Positions 1 to 7,856 of a stretch of DNA of 12,574 nucleotides are shown here, one piece after another. This stretch comes from Halieaceae bacterium. GTDB lineage: Bacteria > Pseudomonadota > Gammaproteobacteria > Pseudomonadales > Halieaceae. The DNA lies in NCBI GenBank assembly GCA_003520285.1, contig DOVB01000010.1:1-12574 (forward strand), given 5' to 3'. A program made the translations under genes and the position numbers. The notes below the pieces were generated by a model. That model made no database searches. It saw only the letters and a list, made by a program, of their open reading frames with translations, and had not been told where the DNA came from. Numbering within the stretch: position 1 is the stretch's first letter; each line of letters begins with the position of its first letter.

Positions 1-203
1 ACCTTTTTGACCTTACCAGCTGCGCACAACATACCCACATCGGCGCCGCCATAAGCGACCACAGTCAGGTCTTTGACATCAGATCTCAGCAACTCTCTGA
101 CCAAAGCCATTGGCTTGCGTCTTGGACCCCAGCCGCCAATACCTATGGTCATACCACTTTGAATCGAGCTAATCGCCTCTGCGGCTGTCTGTAGTTTATC
201 CAT
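1..203 (-). CDS. ipdA: IpdA-like CoA-transferase-family subunit, COCHEA-CoA hydrolase alpha (partial, 3' end off window)
   Basis: Reading the minus strand from the ATG at 203-201 gives 67 codons running off the left edge. The visible protein starts MDKLQTAAEAISSIQSGMTI and continues with a GIGGWGPRRKP segment at about residues 21-31 and a VVAYGGADVGMLCAAGKVKK segment near the edge. These closely resemble the N-terminus I remember for actinobacterial IpdA (Rv3551) and are typical of class I CoA-transferase alpha subunits. In the known pathway IpdAB (ScdL1L2 in Comamonas) opens the last steroid ring by hydrolysing COCHEA-CoA; it is a CoA-transferase fold used as a hydrolase. The gene diverges from fadD3, which makes the CoA ester entering this branch. 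The ribosome site is weak: AGAAG lies about 12 bases upstream. An ipdB should follow to the left, outside the window. A different CoA-transferase is possible, but the context favours IpdA. Confidence 0.85.
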   Translation of the reverse strand, partial: MDKLQTAAEAISSIQSGMTIGIGGWGPRRKPMALVRELLRSDVKDLTVVAYGGADVGMLCAAGKVKK

Positions 204-342
204 GAGGCACGGCATCTTCTGTCGGTGAGTGGAGTGGACTTCATTATGAGAGTCGATCCGACGCGACTCATCATCCATTGAGACTATGACAGAAACCCTC
301 GACTACTTTAGGGTCGTCTCATTGAATCTGGGAAATCATAAC
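204..342. promoter_or_regulatory. Divergent ipdA / fadD3 intergenic control region
   Basis: This gap separates the divergent ipdA and fadD3 starts and must hold promoters for both. I see no convincing -35/-10 pair on either strand. The notable element is an inverted repeat with 6-bp arms, GAGTCG at 250-255 and CGACTC at 264-269, separated by 8 bp, which could be an operator. If fadD3 starts at the upstream ATG (286), the gap is only 204-285 and still contains the dyad. Its function is inferred from position only. Confidence 0.45.
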
Positions 343-1953
343 GTGCTGAACTCAAGGCCCGAAACTACCGTAGAACTCCTCTTTCACGCAGCCGAGCACT
401 TTGGCGATCGCACTTTTATTGAGGAAAACGGAGTATCACTCAGCTTCGCCGATTTTAAACAAGCCTGTCTTTGTATTGCCGCCGGCCTTCGGGCAGACGG
501 ATTCCAACCCGGCGATCGCGCCGCGCTATGGGCACCGAATCTCAGCGAATGGGTGATGGCAGCTTTTGGTATCCACTGTGCTGGCGGACAGCTAGTAACC
601 CTTAATACACGCTACAAAGGCGAAGAGGCTGCCTCGATCTTAGCCGATAGCGCTGCCAACACCCTATTTCTGGTGGGCGAATTCCTAGGCGTCAGCTATC
701 CCGATATGCTGAGCGGAGCGGATCTTCCCCATTTAAAGCGGCGAATCATCATAGGTGGCGCGGCTGAACCCAATACCATGGGCTGGAGCGATCTCGTTGC
801 AGCAGGAGATCAATGGATTGCGGCTCATGGCTCAGCCGCAATTGAAGCAGTGGCCAGGACCGTGGCTAGCGATGACATCTCTGACATTATGTTTACCTCT
901 GGTACGACGGGTCGAGCCAAAGGCGTGCTCACCTCGCACGGTCAAAATGTCAGGGCTTTTCGACTATTCACTGAAATTCTCGGACTCGAATCAAGCGATC
1001 GCTATCTCATCATCAACCCCTTCTTCCACAGCTTTGGCTTCAAAGCCGGCCTGCTTGCATGTCTGATCACAGGCTGCACGGTTTTGCCTGAGCCAGTCTT
1101 CGATGTCGACGCCATCCTTGCGCGAATTGATCGGGATGCAGTTACCGTAATGCCCGGGCCTCCCACTATTTTTCAATCGATACTGGCACACCCAAACCGG
1201 GATAAGTACAGCCTAGCAAGCCTGACTAAGTGCACTACTGGCGCAGCGGTAATCCCCACTGAGCTCATTGTAGCGATGCGAGACGAATTGAAGATTGACA
1301 CCATCATCACCGCTTACGGGCTATCAGAGAGCTCTGGGCTTGCCACCATGTGTCGACAAGGTGATGCTCCAGAGATTATCGCGCGCTCGTCCGGACGACC
1401 CATTCCGGGCGTCGAGGTGCGTTGCATTGACGCCAATGGCAACCCAGTTGCTACCGGCGAGCAGGGAGAAATCGTGGTGCGCGGTTTTAACGTAATGCGC
1501 GGCTACTTAGACAACCCAGCGGCGACTGCTGAGGCGATCGACCCCGATGGCTGGCTTCATACCGGCGACATAGGTCGTATGGATGCAGAGGGGAACCTGA
1601 CCATCACCGATAGGCTCAAAGATATGTACATCAGCGGTGGCTTCAATTGCTATCCCGCTGAAATCGAATCACACTTATTGAAGCATCCCGATGTGGTTCA
1701 ATGCGCCGTCATAGGACAACCCGACCCGCGTATGGGCGAGGTCGGATGTGCTTTTGTCGTGCTGACTGAGGTAGCCCAAACAACTGAGGCGGAGCTTCAC
1801 GCTTGGGCGCGTGAATCTATGGCAAACTTTAAAGTGCCCCGAACACTGATTATGGTCGACGCCTTACCTCTGAATGCGTCAGGAAAAGTGATTAAACCAA
1901 CGTTGCGCCAATGGGCGTTATCGTATGTAAAAACAAAGCAGGAGATGGTATGA
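343..1953 (+). CDS. fadD3: FadD3-like HIP-CoA synthetase (acyl-CoA ligase)
   Basis: ANL-superfamily acyl-CoA synthetase predicted to activate HIP, the C/D-ring propanoate left after ring A/B removal, with ATP and CoA. Numbering from the upstream ATG (286), the P-loop FTSGTTGRAKG is at 203-213, YGLSE at 344-348, HTGD at 425-428, TDRLKDMY at 441-448, and the C-terminal lysine motif NASGKV has K534. Segments such as NPFFHSFGFKAG and DRLKDMYISGGFNCYPAE match FadD3 (Rv3561) as I remember it. I prefer the GTG at 343 (536 aa): VLNSRPETTVELL lines up with the family N-terminus and GGGA lies 9 bases upstream, while the ATG at 286 adds 19 unmatched residues and has only a GAG three bases upstream. A TTG at 322 is also possible. 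The stop overlaps the tesB start (ATGA), which suggests translational coupling. It could act on another steroid acid, such as a side-chain acid, but adjacency to ipdA supports FadD3. Confidence 0.88.
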   Translation: MLNSRPETTVELLFHAAEHFGDRTFIEENGVSLSFADFKQACLCIAAGLRADGFQPGDRAALWAPNLSEWVMAAFGIHCAGGQLVTLNTRYKGEEAASILADSAANTLFLVGEFLGVSYPDMLSGADLPHLKRRIIIGGAAEPNTMGWSDLVAAGDQWIAAHGSAAIEAVARTVASDDISDIMFTSGTTGRAKGVLTSHGQNVRAFRLFTEILGLESSDRYLIINPFFHSFGFKAGLLACLITGCTVLPEPVFDVDAILARIDRDAVTVMPGPPTIFQSILAHPNRDKYSLASLTKCTTGAAVIPTELIVAMRDELKIDTIITAYGLSESSGLATMCRQGDAPEIIARSSGRPIPGVEVRCIDANGNPVATGEQGEIVVRGFNVMRGYLDNPAATAEAIDPDGWLHTGDIGRMDAEGNLTITDRLKDMYISGGFNCYPAEIESHLLKHPDVVQCAVIGQPDPRMGEVGCAFVVLTEVAQTTEAELHAWARESMANFKVPRTLIMVDALPLNASGKVIKPTLRQWALSYVKTKQEMV

Positions 1954-2858
1954 GCATTCAAAGTCTGGGGTATATTGGCGTAAGCAGCACCGATTTGGCA
2001 CAGTGGCAGCAATTTGCATGCTCGGTACTTGGACTAGAGGATGTCACCGCACGCCTGAGCGATCCAGCTGGCGCGCACTATTACAAAATGGATGACCACC
2101 CGTATCGGTTAATGGTAGAGCAGGGTGAAACAGACAAGCTGCTGCTGTGTGGGTGGGAAACCAACAACCAGGCTGGACTCCATGCGGTGGCCGACGCCCT
2201 AAGCCAAGCGGGAGTAAAGTTTGAATGGGCGAGTCATGAGCTCGCCAAACAGCGTCGAGTCACGGAGCTACTGCGTTTTACCGATCCATCGGGCACCCAA
2301 CACGAGGTGTTCTGGGGCGTGATTTCAGACTTCAGACACTTGAACTCACCGGTCGGCGTAGGCGGCTTCATTACCGGTGAACAAGGCATGGGACACGTGG
2401 TCATCCCTACCGCAGACTTCGATGCCACTGCCCAATTTTTTGTTCAGGTCCTTGGCTTTGGTCTGTCTGATCTGATGAATATCACTTTTACCAATGATCC
2501 CAATGAACCAGTGAAACGCCTCTGGTTCTTACACTGCAACTCGCGACATCACAGTCTTGGTCTGTTTGAAATGCCGATGCCCGCTGGTTGCGTCCACTTG
2601 ATGTTAGAAGTACCTGATGTCGACCAGGTAGGATTATGCAACGACCGTCGCATTGCCGCTGGCGTCAAACTAACAGGCACCCTAGGCCGGCATGCGAATG
2701 ATCACATGGTTTCGTTTTATATGCGTTCTCCCGCGGGCTTTGACATCGAATACGGCGCCGAAGGCCGCACCATCAGCGATTGGAGCCAGTACGCTGTCTT
2801 CGAAAGCACCGCAGCCAGCTTCTGGGGACATGATTTTTCAGTAGGCCATCAAGACTAG
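1950..2858 (+). CDS. tesB: 3,4-DHSA extradiol dioxygenase (TesB/HsaC)
   Basis: Type I extradiol (vicinal oxygen chelate) dioxygenase of 302 aa, the usual HsaC/BphC length. It cleaves the catechol ring A of 3,4-DHSA next to a hydroxyl (meta cleavage) to give 4,9-DSHA. The iron ligands of the 2-His-1-carboxylate site are visible as H149 (EQGMGHVV), H216 (CVHLMLEV) and E267 (FDIEYG). The second-shell active-site residues H200/H201 (NSRHHSLG), H252 (NDHMVSFY) and Y257 are also present, so the enzyme looks intact. The N-terminal VOC repeat (about 1-130) lacks the metal ligands, as is normal. The start at 1950 overlaps the fadD3 stop by 4 bases and has AGGAG 5 bases upstream. The start MSIQSLGYI closely matches HsaC. 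A biphenyl BphC is excluded mainly by the steroid neighbours and this N-terminus. Confidence 0.93.
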   Translation: MSIQSLGYIGVSSTDLAQWQQFACSVLGLEDVTARLSDPAGAHYYKMDDHPYRLMVEQGETDKLLLCGWETNNQAGLHAVADALSQAGVKFEWASHELAKQRRVTELLRFTDPSGTQHEVFWGVISDFRHLNSPVGVGGFITGEQGMGHVVIPTADFDATAQFFVQVLGFGLSDLMNITFTNDPNEPVKRLWFLHCNSRHHSLGLFEMPMPAGCVHLMLEVPDVDQVGLCNDRRIAAGVKLTGTLGRHANDHMVSFYMRSPAGFDIEYGAEGRTISDWSQYAVFESTAASFWGHDFSVGHQD

Positions 2859-2957
2859 GTGAACCCCTAAGAGATAACTCATTCGAGGTATGCAGAGAGC
2901 GACCAAGTTTGCCAACATGAAGATGAGCACGAGCCGCTCGACTCAGGAGAGAATAAA
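2859..2957 (+). other. 99-bp gap between tesB and tesA2
   Basis: This gap breaks an otherwise tight operon. It ends in a clear ribosome site, AGGAGA at 2945-2950, 7 bases before the tesA2 ATG. No terminator-like hairpin with a U run is visible. A 23-codon frame (ATG at 2890, TGA at 2959-2961) ends in an ATGA overlap with tesA2, but its GAGG lies only 1 base from the ATG, so it is not called as a gene. An internal promoter is possible but none is convincing. Confidence 0.4.
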
Positions 2958-4085
2958 ATGACCTATTTGGTACCTAACGAAACGATTGCGCTAATAGAGG
3001 CAAGAGCTCCGCAAGCACGCAAAGATCGAAAGCTGTCCGTCGAAGTCGTCGATGCACTTAAAGCCTGCGGCTTCTTTAAAATGTTCTTGCCCAAACGCTG
3101 GGGCGGCTTGGAAGCGCGACCACAAGAGTTTTTTAGAGAGCAAATCCGAATCGCTGAAGCCGATATGAGCCATGCTTGGGCCGGTGGCATCGTTGCTATT
3201 CACGCTTTCCAGATTGCGATCATGGATGAACGTGCACAGGCAGCCGTCTACCAGGATGACCCAAACACACTGGTCAGCAGCTCCTACAACCCAGTCAGCG
3301 CCAAAGCAGAGCAAGTCGACGGTGGCTGCATGGTCTCGGGCCGATGGGGCTGGAGCTCGGGCTCTGAGCACTGCTCTTGGGCACTGCTTGGCGGCATTGT
3401 GCCCGGCGAAGGCTATCGAACTTTTTTGATTCCCCGCACCCAGTACGCCATTGAAGATACGTGGGACGTTATGGGTTTGCAGGCAACCGGCTCTCACGAT
3501 ATCGTCATCGATACACCTATTTTTGTTCCAGATTACATGAGCCACAAGCGTGATGACGGCTTTCACTGCCGCCACGAACAGAGCAATGCCCTCTACGATC
3601 TGTCCTGGGCACAGGGTTTCGTACGTGTTGTGAACACCCCCGCCATAGGCGCGCTCAGAAAAGCACTCAGACTGTTCATCGAATCGCGCTCGGGGGGCTT
3701 CAGTACAACCACCGATATGACTAAGTTCGCTGCCGACGTAGAGATTCAAGAGCGAGTCGCGAAAGTGAAGAACATCATTTCGGAACTCGAATCCGTCCTT
3801 TTCGGCAATTTCGATAAGATGGAAGCCGCGCAGTGGCAACCCACGCTTGATGAGCGCATTTTTTATCGCTATCAGGCAAGCCTTGTCATTCCCAAGTGTA
3901 TAGAGGGTATCGACCTGCTGTTTGACAGTGCCGGCGGACGGTCCGTGTTCAACGGAAGCGCCATGATGAATCTGTGGCATGATATTCATATCGCACGCTG
4001 CCACGTCGCCAATAACCCAACACCCTTCGCACGCAATTTGGGCAGTACTCAGTTAGGCACAGAAAATACGGATGTCTTTATTTGA
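2958..4085 (+). CDS. tesA2: 3-HSA hydroxylase oxygenase component (TesA2/HsaA)
   Basis: Flavin-dependent monooxygenase of the acyl-CoA-dehydrogenase fold (two-component class D), 375 aa against about 390 for HsaA. It hydroxylates the phenolic ring A of 3-HSA to the catechol 3,4-DHSA using reduced flavin from a separate reductase. Visible family features are FFKMFLPKRWGGLEA near residues 39-53, GRWGWSSGSEHCSW at 128-141, the DTWDVMGLQATGSHD segment in the middle domain, and the C-terminal GGRSVFNGSAMMNLWHDIHIARCH helices. The AGGAGA ribosome site 7 bases upstream fixes the start. The reductase gene (tesA1/hsaB) that often accompanies it is absent here, so the partner must be encoded elsewhere. 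The 3' end runs into the translation signals of tesD. An ordinary acyl-CoA dehydrogenase is unlikely given this motif set and the tesB/tesD neighbours. Confidence 0.92.
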   Translation: MTYLVPNETIALIEARAPQARKDRKLSVEVVDALKACGFFKMFLPKRWGGLEARPQEFFREQIRIAEADMSHAWAGGIVAIHAFQIAIMDERAQAAVYQDDPNTLVSSSYNPVSAKAEQVDGGCMVSGRWGWSSGSEHCSWALLGGIVPGEGYRTFLIPRTQYAIEDTWDVMGLQATGSHDIVIDTPIFVPDYMSHKRDDGFHCRHEQSNALYDLSWAQGFVRVVNTPAIGALRKALRLFIESRSGGFSTTTDMTKFAADVEIQERVAKVKNIISELESVLFGNFDKMEAAQWQPTLDERIFYRYQASLVIPKCIEGIDLLFDSAGGRSVFNGSAMMNLWHDIHIARCHVANNPTPFARNLGSTQLGTENTDVFI

Positions 4086-4095
4086 GGACGCACCA

Positions 4096-4929
4096 GTGAG
4101 CGATAACAACTCATCACAGTACCTGACTGTTTCAGATCGGGTCACCCTGCATTACACCGACCATCCTGCCCAGTCAGATCAGTTCGGCGTGGTTGTTTTC
4201 GTGCATGGCAGTGGCCCGGGCGCAAGCGGCTGGAGTAATTTCAAACACAATGTCGCAGCCTTCCAGAGCGCAGGATATCGGTGCATCGTATTTGATCAAC
4301 CCGGATATGGCTTAAGCTCTAAACCAACCGATGTTGACCACACGCTAGATTTTTTTGTTGCGCAATTGAATGCACTCATTGAGCACATCCACGTTGATCA
4401 AGTGACTCTGGTCGGCAACTCACTGGGTGGTGCCGTCGCGCTCGGGATGGCACTCCAATACCCACATCGCGTTCACAAACTCATTCTGATGGCACCCGGA
4501 GGGATCGAGGAGAGAGTCACCTATTTCCAATGTGAGGGTATTCAGGAAATGGTGAAGTATCCAATGGGTTCACCGGAATTCACCAAAACCGTATTAGCAG
4601 ACTTACTCACTCTGCTCGTCTATGACAGCAAGCATGTAACGCAGTCACTGATCGATGAGCGCTGGGAAATTCTTCAGATTCAAAATCCGCACGTACTGGC
4701 AAGTATGTCGATTCCAAATCTAACCGACCAGCTGCATCGCATCCCTCACCCCATATCTGTTTTTTGGGGTACCAACGATAAGTTTTGCCCCGCTTCGGGC
4801 ACTCAAACTCTGCTTGACCACTGCCCCAATGTCCGGGCGCAAGTGCTTAATAAGTGCGGCCACTGGGTCATGATTGAGTATGCCGATTATTTCAACCGGA
4901 TGTGTCTTGACTTCCTGAGTGAGCGCTAA
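4096..4929 (+). CDS. tesD: 4,9-DSHA C-C bond hydrolase (TesD/HsaD)
   Basis: Alpha/beta-hydrolase of the meta-cleavage-product hydrolase family. It splits the TesB product 4,9-DSHA into HIP and 2-hydroxyhexa-2,4-dienoate. From the GTG start (277 aa) the catalytic triad is S109 in GNSLGG, D228 in WGTNDKF and H256 in KCGHWVMIE. The oxyanion-hole segment VHGSGPGASGW and the strand DQPGYGLSSKP are also present, all very close to HsaD. An in-frame ATG at 4072 would give 285 aa and a 14-base overlap with tesA2, but it lacks a ribosome site. The GTG has GAGGA at 4084-4088 with 7-base spacing, and that site overlaps the tesA2 stop codon, so coupled translation is likely. Cleft-specific residues cannot be judged by eye, but the neighbours make a steroid substrate most likely. 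Confidence 0.92.
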   Translation: MSDNNSSQYLTVSDRVTLHYTDHPAQSDQFGVVVFVHGSGPGASGWSNFKHNVAAFQSAGYRCIVFDQPGYGLSSKPTDVDHTLDFFVAQLNALIEHIHVDQVTLVGNSLGGAVALGMALQYPHRVHKLILMAPGGIEERVTYFQCEGIQEMVKYPMGSPEFTKTVLADLLTLLVYDSKHVTQSLIDERWEILQIQNPHVLASMSIPNLTDQLHRIPHPISVFWGTNDKFCPASGTQTLLDHCPNVRAQVLNKCGHWVMIEYADYFNRMCLDFLSER

Positions 4930-4932
4930 CTA

Positions 4933-5742
4933 ATGGCGCTTACCACGTCACAGCGAACCGAGTTGGGGCTTGAGCTCTATCAAGCGCTCCGAGACGGGCG
5001 AACGGTATCACCGTTAACAGAGCGCTTCCCCACCATCGATATCGAAGACGCCTATTATATTTCCCAAGCGATGTTGGCCCCCCGTCTCGAGAATGACGGC
5101 GAAACAGTCTGCGGCAAAAAGATCGGCGTCACTTCCGAGGCCGTGCAAAGTATGCTCGGCGTATACCAACCTGATTTCGGGTTCTTAACCCACGTGATGG
5201 CGTTCCCCAATAAGGCGGATATCCCCATCGCTGGGAACCTGATTCAGCCTCGTGCCGAGGGTGAAATCGCCTTTATCTTAAAGCAGGACCTCGCGGGTCC
5301 TGGAGTGACTGAAGCTGATGTGTTGGCGGCAACAGATTACATTACGCCTTGCTTCGAGATCGTTGACTCCCGAATCCATAACTGGACCATCAAAATTCAA
5401 GATACGATTGCTGACAATGCCTCCTGCGGTGTCTATGTTCTTGGTGATGATCGAATTAACCCGCGCGGCTTGGCGCTAGACCAGCTTAAGGTTGTCGTCA
5501 GCAAGAACAGCGAAGTCTTAAGCCAAGGAGAGGGTTCTGCGGTGCAGGGCAATCCGCTAACCGCGGTGGCTTGGCTCGCCAATACCTTAGGTACATTTGG
5601 AATAGCACTGCAGGCAGGAGAGGTGATTTTGTCAGGGTCGCTGGTTCCACTTGAACCCGCCAACCCAGGAGATCGGTTTAGTATGACTCTCAGTGGCGAA
5701 GGGATTGCCCCCGCCCAGGTCAGCTGCCAGTTTACGTCTTAA
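4933..5742 (+). CDS. tesE: 2-hydroxyhexa-2,4-dienoate hydratase (TesE/HsaE)
   Basis: Member of the MhpD/hydratase-decarboxylase family, 269 aa, a usual length. It adds water to 2-hydroxyhexa-2,4-dienoate from ring A to give 4-hydroxy-2-oxohexanoate. The metal-binding acids of the family appear as E109 and E111 in RAEGEIAF, with E142 in CFEIVDSRI, and the conserved lysine lies in GKKIGVTS (K62/K63). The ending GDRFSMTLSGEG is also typical. It starts 3 bases after the tesD stop; the ribosome site is poor (GAGTGAG inside the end of tesD), so it is probably translated by coupling. Sequence alone does not separate this hydratase from the related oxalocrotonate decarboxylase, but the order tesD-tesE-tesF-tesG and the lack of a tautomerase or dehydrogenase branch support the hydratase. 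Confidence 0.9.
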   Translation: MALTTSQRTELGLELYQALRDGRTVSPLTERFPTIDIEDAYYISQAMLAPRLENDGETVCGKKIGVTSEAVQSMLGVYQPDFGFLTHVMAFPNKADIPIAGNLIQPRAEGEIAFILKQDLAGPGVTEADVLAATDYITPCFEIVDSRIHNWTIKIQDTIADNASCGVYVLGDDRINPRGLALDQLKVVVSKNSEVLSQGEGSAVQGNPLTAVAWLANTLGTFGIALQAGEVILSGSLVPLEPANPGDRFSMTLSGEGIAPAQVSCQFTS

Positions 5743-5831
5743 TATCCCGCCACAGAATCTTGTGGGTGAGCCGCGCAAGCTCACCACCGCTTGACTGAGG
5801 CACCGAGTCACACTTGTATGAGTACAACGTA
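5743..5831 (+). promoter_or_regulatory. tesE-tesF intergenic segment with tandem hairpins
   Basis: The 89-bp gap holds two adjacent dyads. The first is CCACA (5750-5754) pairing with TGTGG (5761-5765) over a 6-base loop. The second is a perfect 7-bp stem, GGTGAGC (5765-5771) with GCTCACC (5779-5785), over a 7-base loop. No T-run follows, so a classical Rho-independent terminator is not supported. An mRNA processing or stability element, or an operator, is more likely. A TTGACT hexamer at 5791-5796 is a good -35 match, but the only spaced -10 (TTGTAT, 5814-5819) is weak and almost touches the tesF start. Confidence 0.45.
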
Positions 5832-6731
5832 ATGAGTAAAAAATTTACCGCCGCGATCATAGGACCCGGCAACATCGGCACTGACCTGCTGATGAAATGC
5901 CTTCGCAGCGATATCATTGAGCCGGTCTGGATGGTCGGTATTGAGGAATCGGCGGGTATCATAAGGGCAAGAGATCATGGCCTTCGCGTCAGCACCGACG
6001 GTGTCGATGGCTTAGTAGCCCGCTTCGACGAAGCCCCCGTCGATTTTGCTTTCGATGCCACGTCGGCCTACGTACATGCCGAAAACTCCCGCAAATTAAA
6101 TGCCCTCGGGGTCATGATGATCGATCTAACGCCAGCAGCGATCGGACCTTACTGCATTCCTCCGGTCAATCTCGATGCGATCATGAACAGTGCACCGAAA
6201 GACAACGTCAATATGGTGACCTGCGGCGGTCAGGCGACCATTCCCTTAGTGGCAAGCGTAAGCCGAGTTCAGCCTGTCTCTTATGCAGAAATCGTAGCCA
6301 CAGTGGCGTCAAAGTCGGTGGGTATGGGGACACGCGACAATATCGATGAGTTCACCCGCACCACATCAGCAGCAATCGCCGAGGTGGGCGGCGCCGATGA
6401 GGGTAAAGCCATCATTATTATTAATCCAGCCGAACCGCCCTTAATTATGCGTGATACGGTGCACTGTCTTACTAAAGAACCGGCCGATGCCACTGCGATC
6501 ACGGCTTCAATCAAACAGATGATTGCCGAGGTGCAAACCTATGTCCCGGGCTATCGCCTCTTAAATGACCCTATTATCGACGGACACCGGGTGACCATTA
6601 CCGTTGAAGTCGAAGGACTGGGTGATTTCTTACCAAAGTATGCTGGCAATCTAGACATTATGACTGCCGCCGGATTAAAAACTGCCGAAATGATTGCTCG
6701 ACGTATGCTCGAGCAGGCCGAGAAGAGGTAA
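5832..6731 (+). CDS. tesF: Acylating aldehyde dehydrogenase, propanal/acetaldehyde (TesF/HsaG)
   Basis: DmpF/BphJ-type CoA-acylating aldehyde dehydrogenase, 299 aa. It oxidises the aldehyde released by the TesG aldolase (propanal in steroid breakdown) to propionyl-CoA with NAD+ and CoA, normally in a complex that channels the aldehyde. The Rossmann motif [11 protein letters not shown] is at residues 9-19 and the nucleophilic cysteine is C131 in MVTCGGQAT. The motif [13 protein letters not shown] near the C-terminus is also characteristic. The ATG at 5832 gives the family start [11 protein letters not shown]; a TTG six codons upstream is less likely. No good ribosome site is visible before the ATG, which is odd because the preceding 89-bp gap prevents simple coupling from tesE. 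It forms a pair with tesG. Confidence 0.93.
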   Translation: MSKKFTAAIIGPGNIGTDLLMKCLRSDIIEPVWMVGIEESAGIIRARDHGLRVSTDGVDGLVARFDEAPVDFAFDATSAYVHAENSRKLNALGVMMIDLTPAAIGPYCIPPVNLDAIMNSAPKDNVNMVTCGGQATIPLVASVSRVQPVSYAEIVATVASKSVGMGTRDNIDEFTRTTSAAIAEVGGADEGKAIIIINPAEPPLIMRDTVHCLTKEPADATAITASIKQMIAEVQTYVPGYRLLNDPIIDGHRVTITVEVEGLGDFLPKYAGNLDIMTAAGLKTAEMIARRMLEQAEKR

Positions 6732-6734
6732 GCC

Positions 6735-7766
6735 ATGACAATTCAAGGACGCCACGTCACTCTGCACGATATGTCGCTACGTGACGGCATGCACCCACAA
6801 CAACATATGATTTCGATTGATCAAATGGTCGATATTGCCACCGCTCTCGACGCAGCGCGAGTTCCCCTGATCGAAGTCACTCATGGCGACGGACTCGGAG
6901 GCGCATCGGTTAACTACGGGTTCCCAGCGCACAGTGACCAAGACTATATCACCGCGGTGGTTAAGGCCGTGAAAACCAGCAAAGTATCCGCTCTGCTGCT
7001 GCCCGGCATTGGTACAGTAGATCATTTGCGAATGGCAGCCGATTGTGGCATCTCGACCATAAGAGTGGCGACACACTGCACCGAAGCCAACGTCTCTCGG
7101 CAGCACATCAACTTAGGTCGTGATATGGGGCTTGATACCGTCGGCTTCCTGATGATGGCTCACATGATCTCGCCCGAGGCACTGCTCGAGCAGGCTAAAC
7201 TGATGGAATCTTATGGTGCCAATTGCATCTACTGCACCGACTCAGCGGGCTACATGCTGCCGGACGACGTTACCCATCGAATCGCCCTGCTGCGCTCAGA
7301 GTTAGCACCCGAGACTGAAATTGGTTTCCATGGTCATCACAACATGGCTATGGGCGTGGCTAACTCGCTCGCGGCCATCGAGGCGGGTGCTTGCCGAATT
7401 GATGGCTCAGCGGCCGGACTTGGTGCGGGGGCAGGCAACACACCGCTAGAGGCGATGGCCGCCGTACTGGATCGTATGGGCGCCATCACTGGCGTCGATA
7501 TTTTCAAGTTAATGGATGCTGCGGAAGACCATGTATTGCCGATCATGGACGAACCCGTGCGCCTCAGTCGGGACTCATTAGTACTCGGCTATGCCGGGGC
7601 ATATTCGTCATTCCTACTGTTCGCCAAACGGGCTCAGAAAAAGTACGGCGTGCCCTCGCACAAAATTCTGCTGGAGATGGCAAACCGGCGCACCGTTGGT
7701 GGCCAAGAAGACCTTATTGAAGAAATTGCGATGAATATGGCCAAAGCGGGTCAAGCAGAAGCATAA
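6735..7766 (+). CDS. tesG: 4-hydroxy-2-oxohexanoate aldolase (TesG/HsaF)
   Basis: DmpG/BphI-type class II pyruvate aldolase, 343 aa, the normal length. It cleaves 4-hydroxy-2-oxohexanoate into pyruvate and propanal, which passes to TesF in the same complex. The HMGL-like TIM barrel begins with SLRDGMH, giving R16, D17 (metal ligand) and H20 (catalytic base). The other metal ligands are H199 and H201 in GFHGHHN. The C-terminal communication domain that binds the dehydrogenase is full length (about residues 270-343). The start has AGAGG 6 bases upstream inside the end of tesF, with a 3-base intergenic gap. It is the last enzyme of the plus-strand block. Separation from the 4-hydroxy-2-oxovalerate aldolases of aromatic pathways rests on context. 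Confidence 0.94.
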   Translation: MTIQGRHVTLHDMSLRDGMHPQQHMISIDQMVDIATALDAARVPLIEVTHGDGLGGASVNYGFPAHSDQDYITAVVKAVKTSKVSALLLPGIGTVDHLRMAADCGISTIRVATHCTEANVSRQHINLGRDMGLDTVGFLMMAHMISPEALLEQAKLMESYGANCIYCTDSAGYMLPDDVTHRIALLRSELAPETEIGFHGHHNMAMGVANSLAAIEAGACRIDGSAAGLGAGAGNTPLEAMAAVLDRMGAITGVDIFKLMDAAEDHVLPIMDEPVRLSRDSLVLGYAGAYSSFLLFAKRAQKKYGVPSHKILLEMANRRTVGGQEDLIEEIAMNMAKAGQAEA

Positions 7767-7801
7767 CCCGAGAGTATCGTTTGCCATTGAGTCGATAAGT
7801 C

Positions 7802-7830
7802 TTGGGTGAGCGTGAAAAATAGGGTCTAAT
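7802..7830 (+). promoter_or_regulatory. Candidate sigma70-type promoter for the LuxR-type regulator
   Basis: TTGGGT (7802-7807) and TCTAAT (7825-7830) are spaced by 17 bp. The -10 matches TATAAT at five of six positions; the -35 keeps only TTG. Transcription would begin near 7837, about 34 bases before the regulator ATG. No terminator is visible after tesG, so read-through from the catabolic operon is also possible. This is a visual consensus match only. Confidence 0.3.
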
Positions 7831-7856
7831 GCAAAACGGATAGCCGTATAAACAGG

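Noticed and set aside
286..342. N-terminal 19-residue extension of FadD3 from the ATG at 286
   Set aside because: The extension does not match the family N-terminus and has only a GAG three bases upstream; the GTG at 343 fits better, although the ATG is not excluded.
2991..4004. Long minus-strand open frame (337 codons) opposite tesA2
   Set aside because: It lies wholly antisense to a well-supported enzyme gene, has an unusual Cys/His-rich composition with no recognisable family, and has no operon context; it is a shadow of the codon bias of tesA2.
4072..4095. Upstream ATG start for tesD
   Set aside because: No ribosome site precedes it, whereas the GTG at 4096 has GAGGA at 7-base spacing.
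5791..5819. Possible promoter TTGACT-17-TTGTAT before tesF
   Set aside because: The -35 is good, but the -10 matches only three of six positions and the start would fall about 6 bases before the ATG, leaving no room for a leader.
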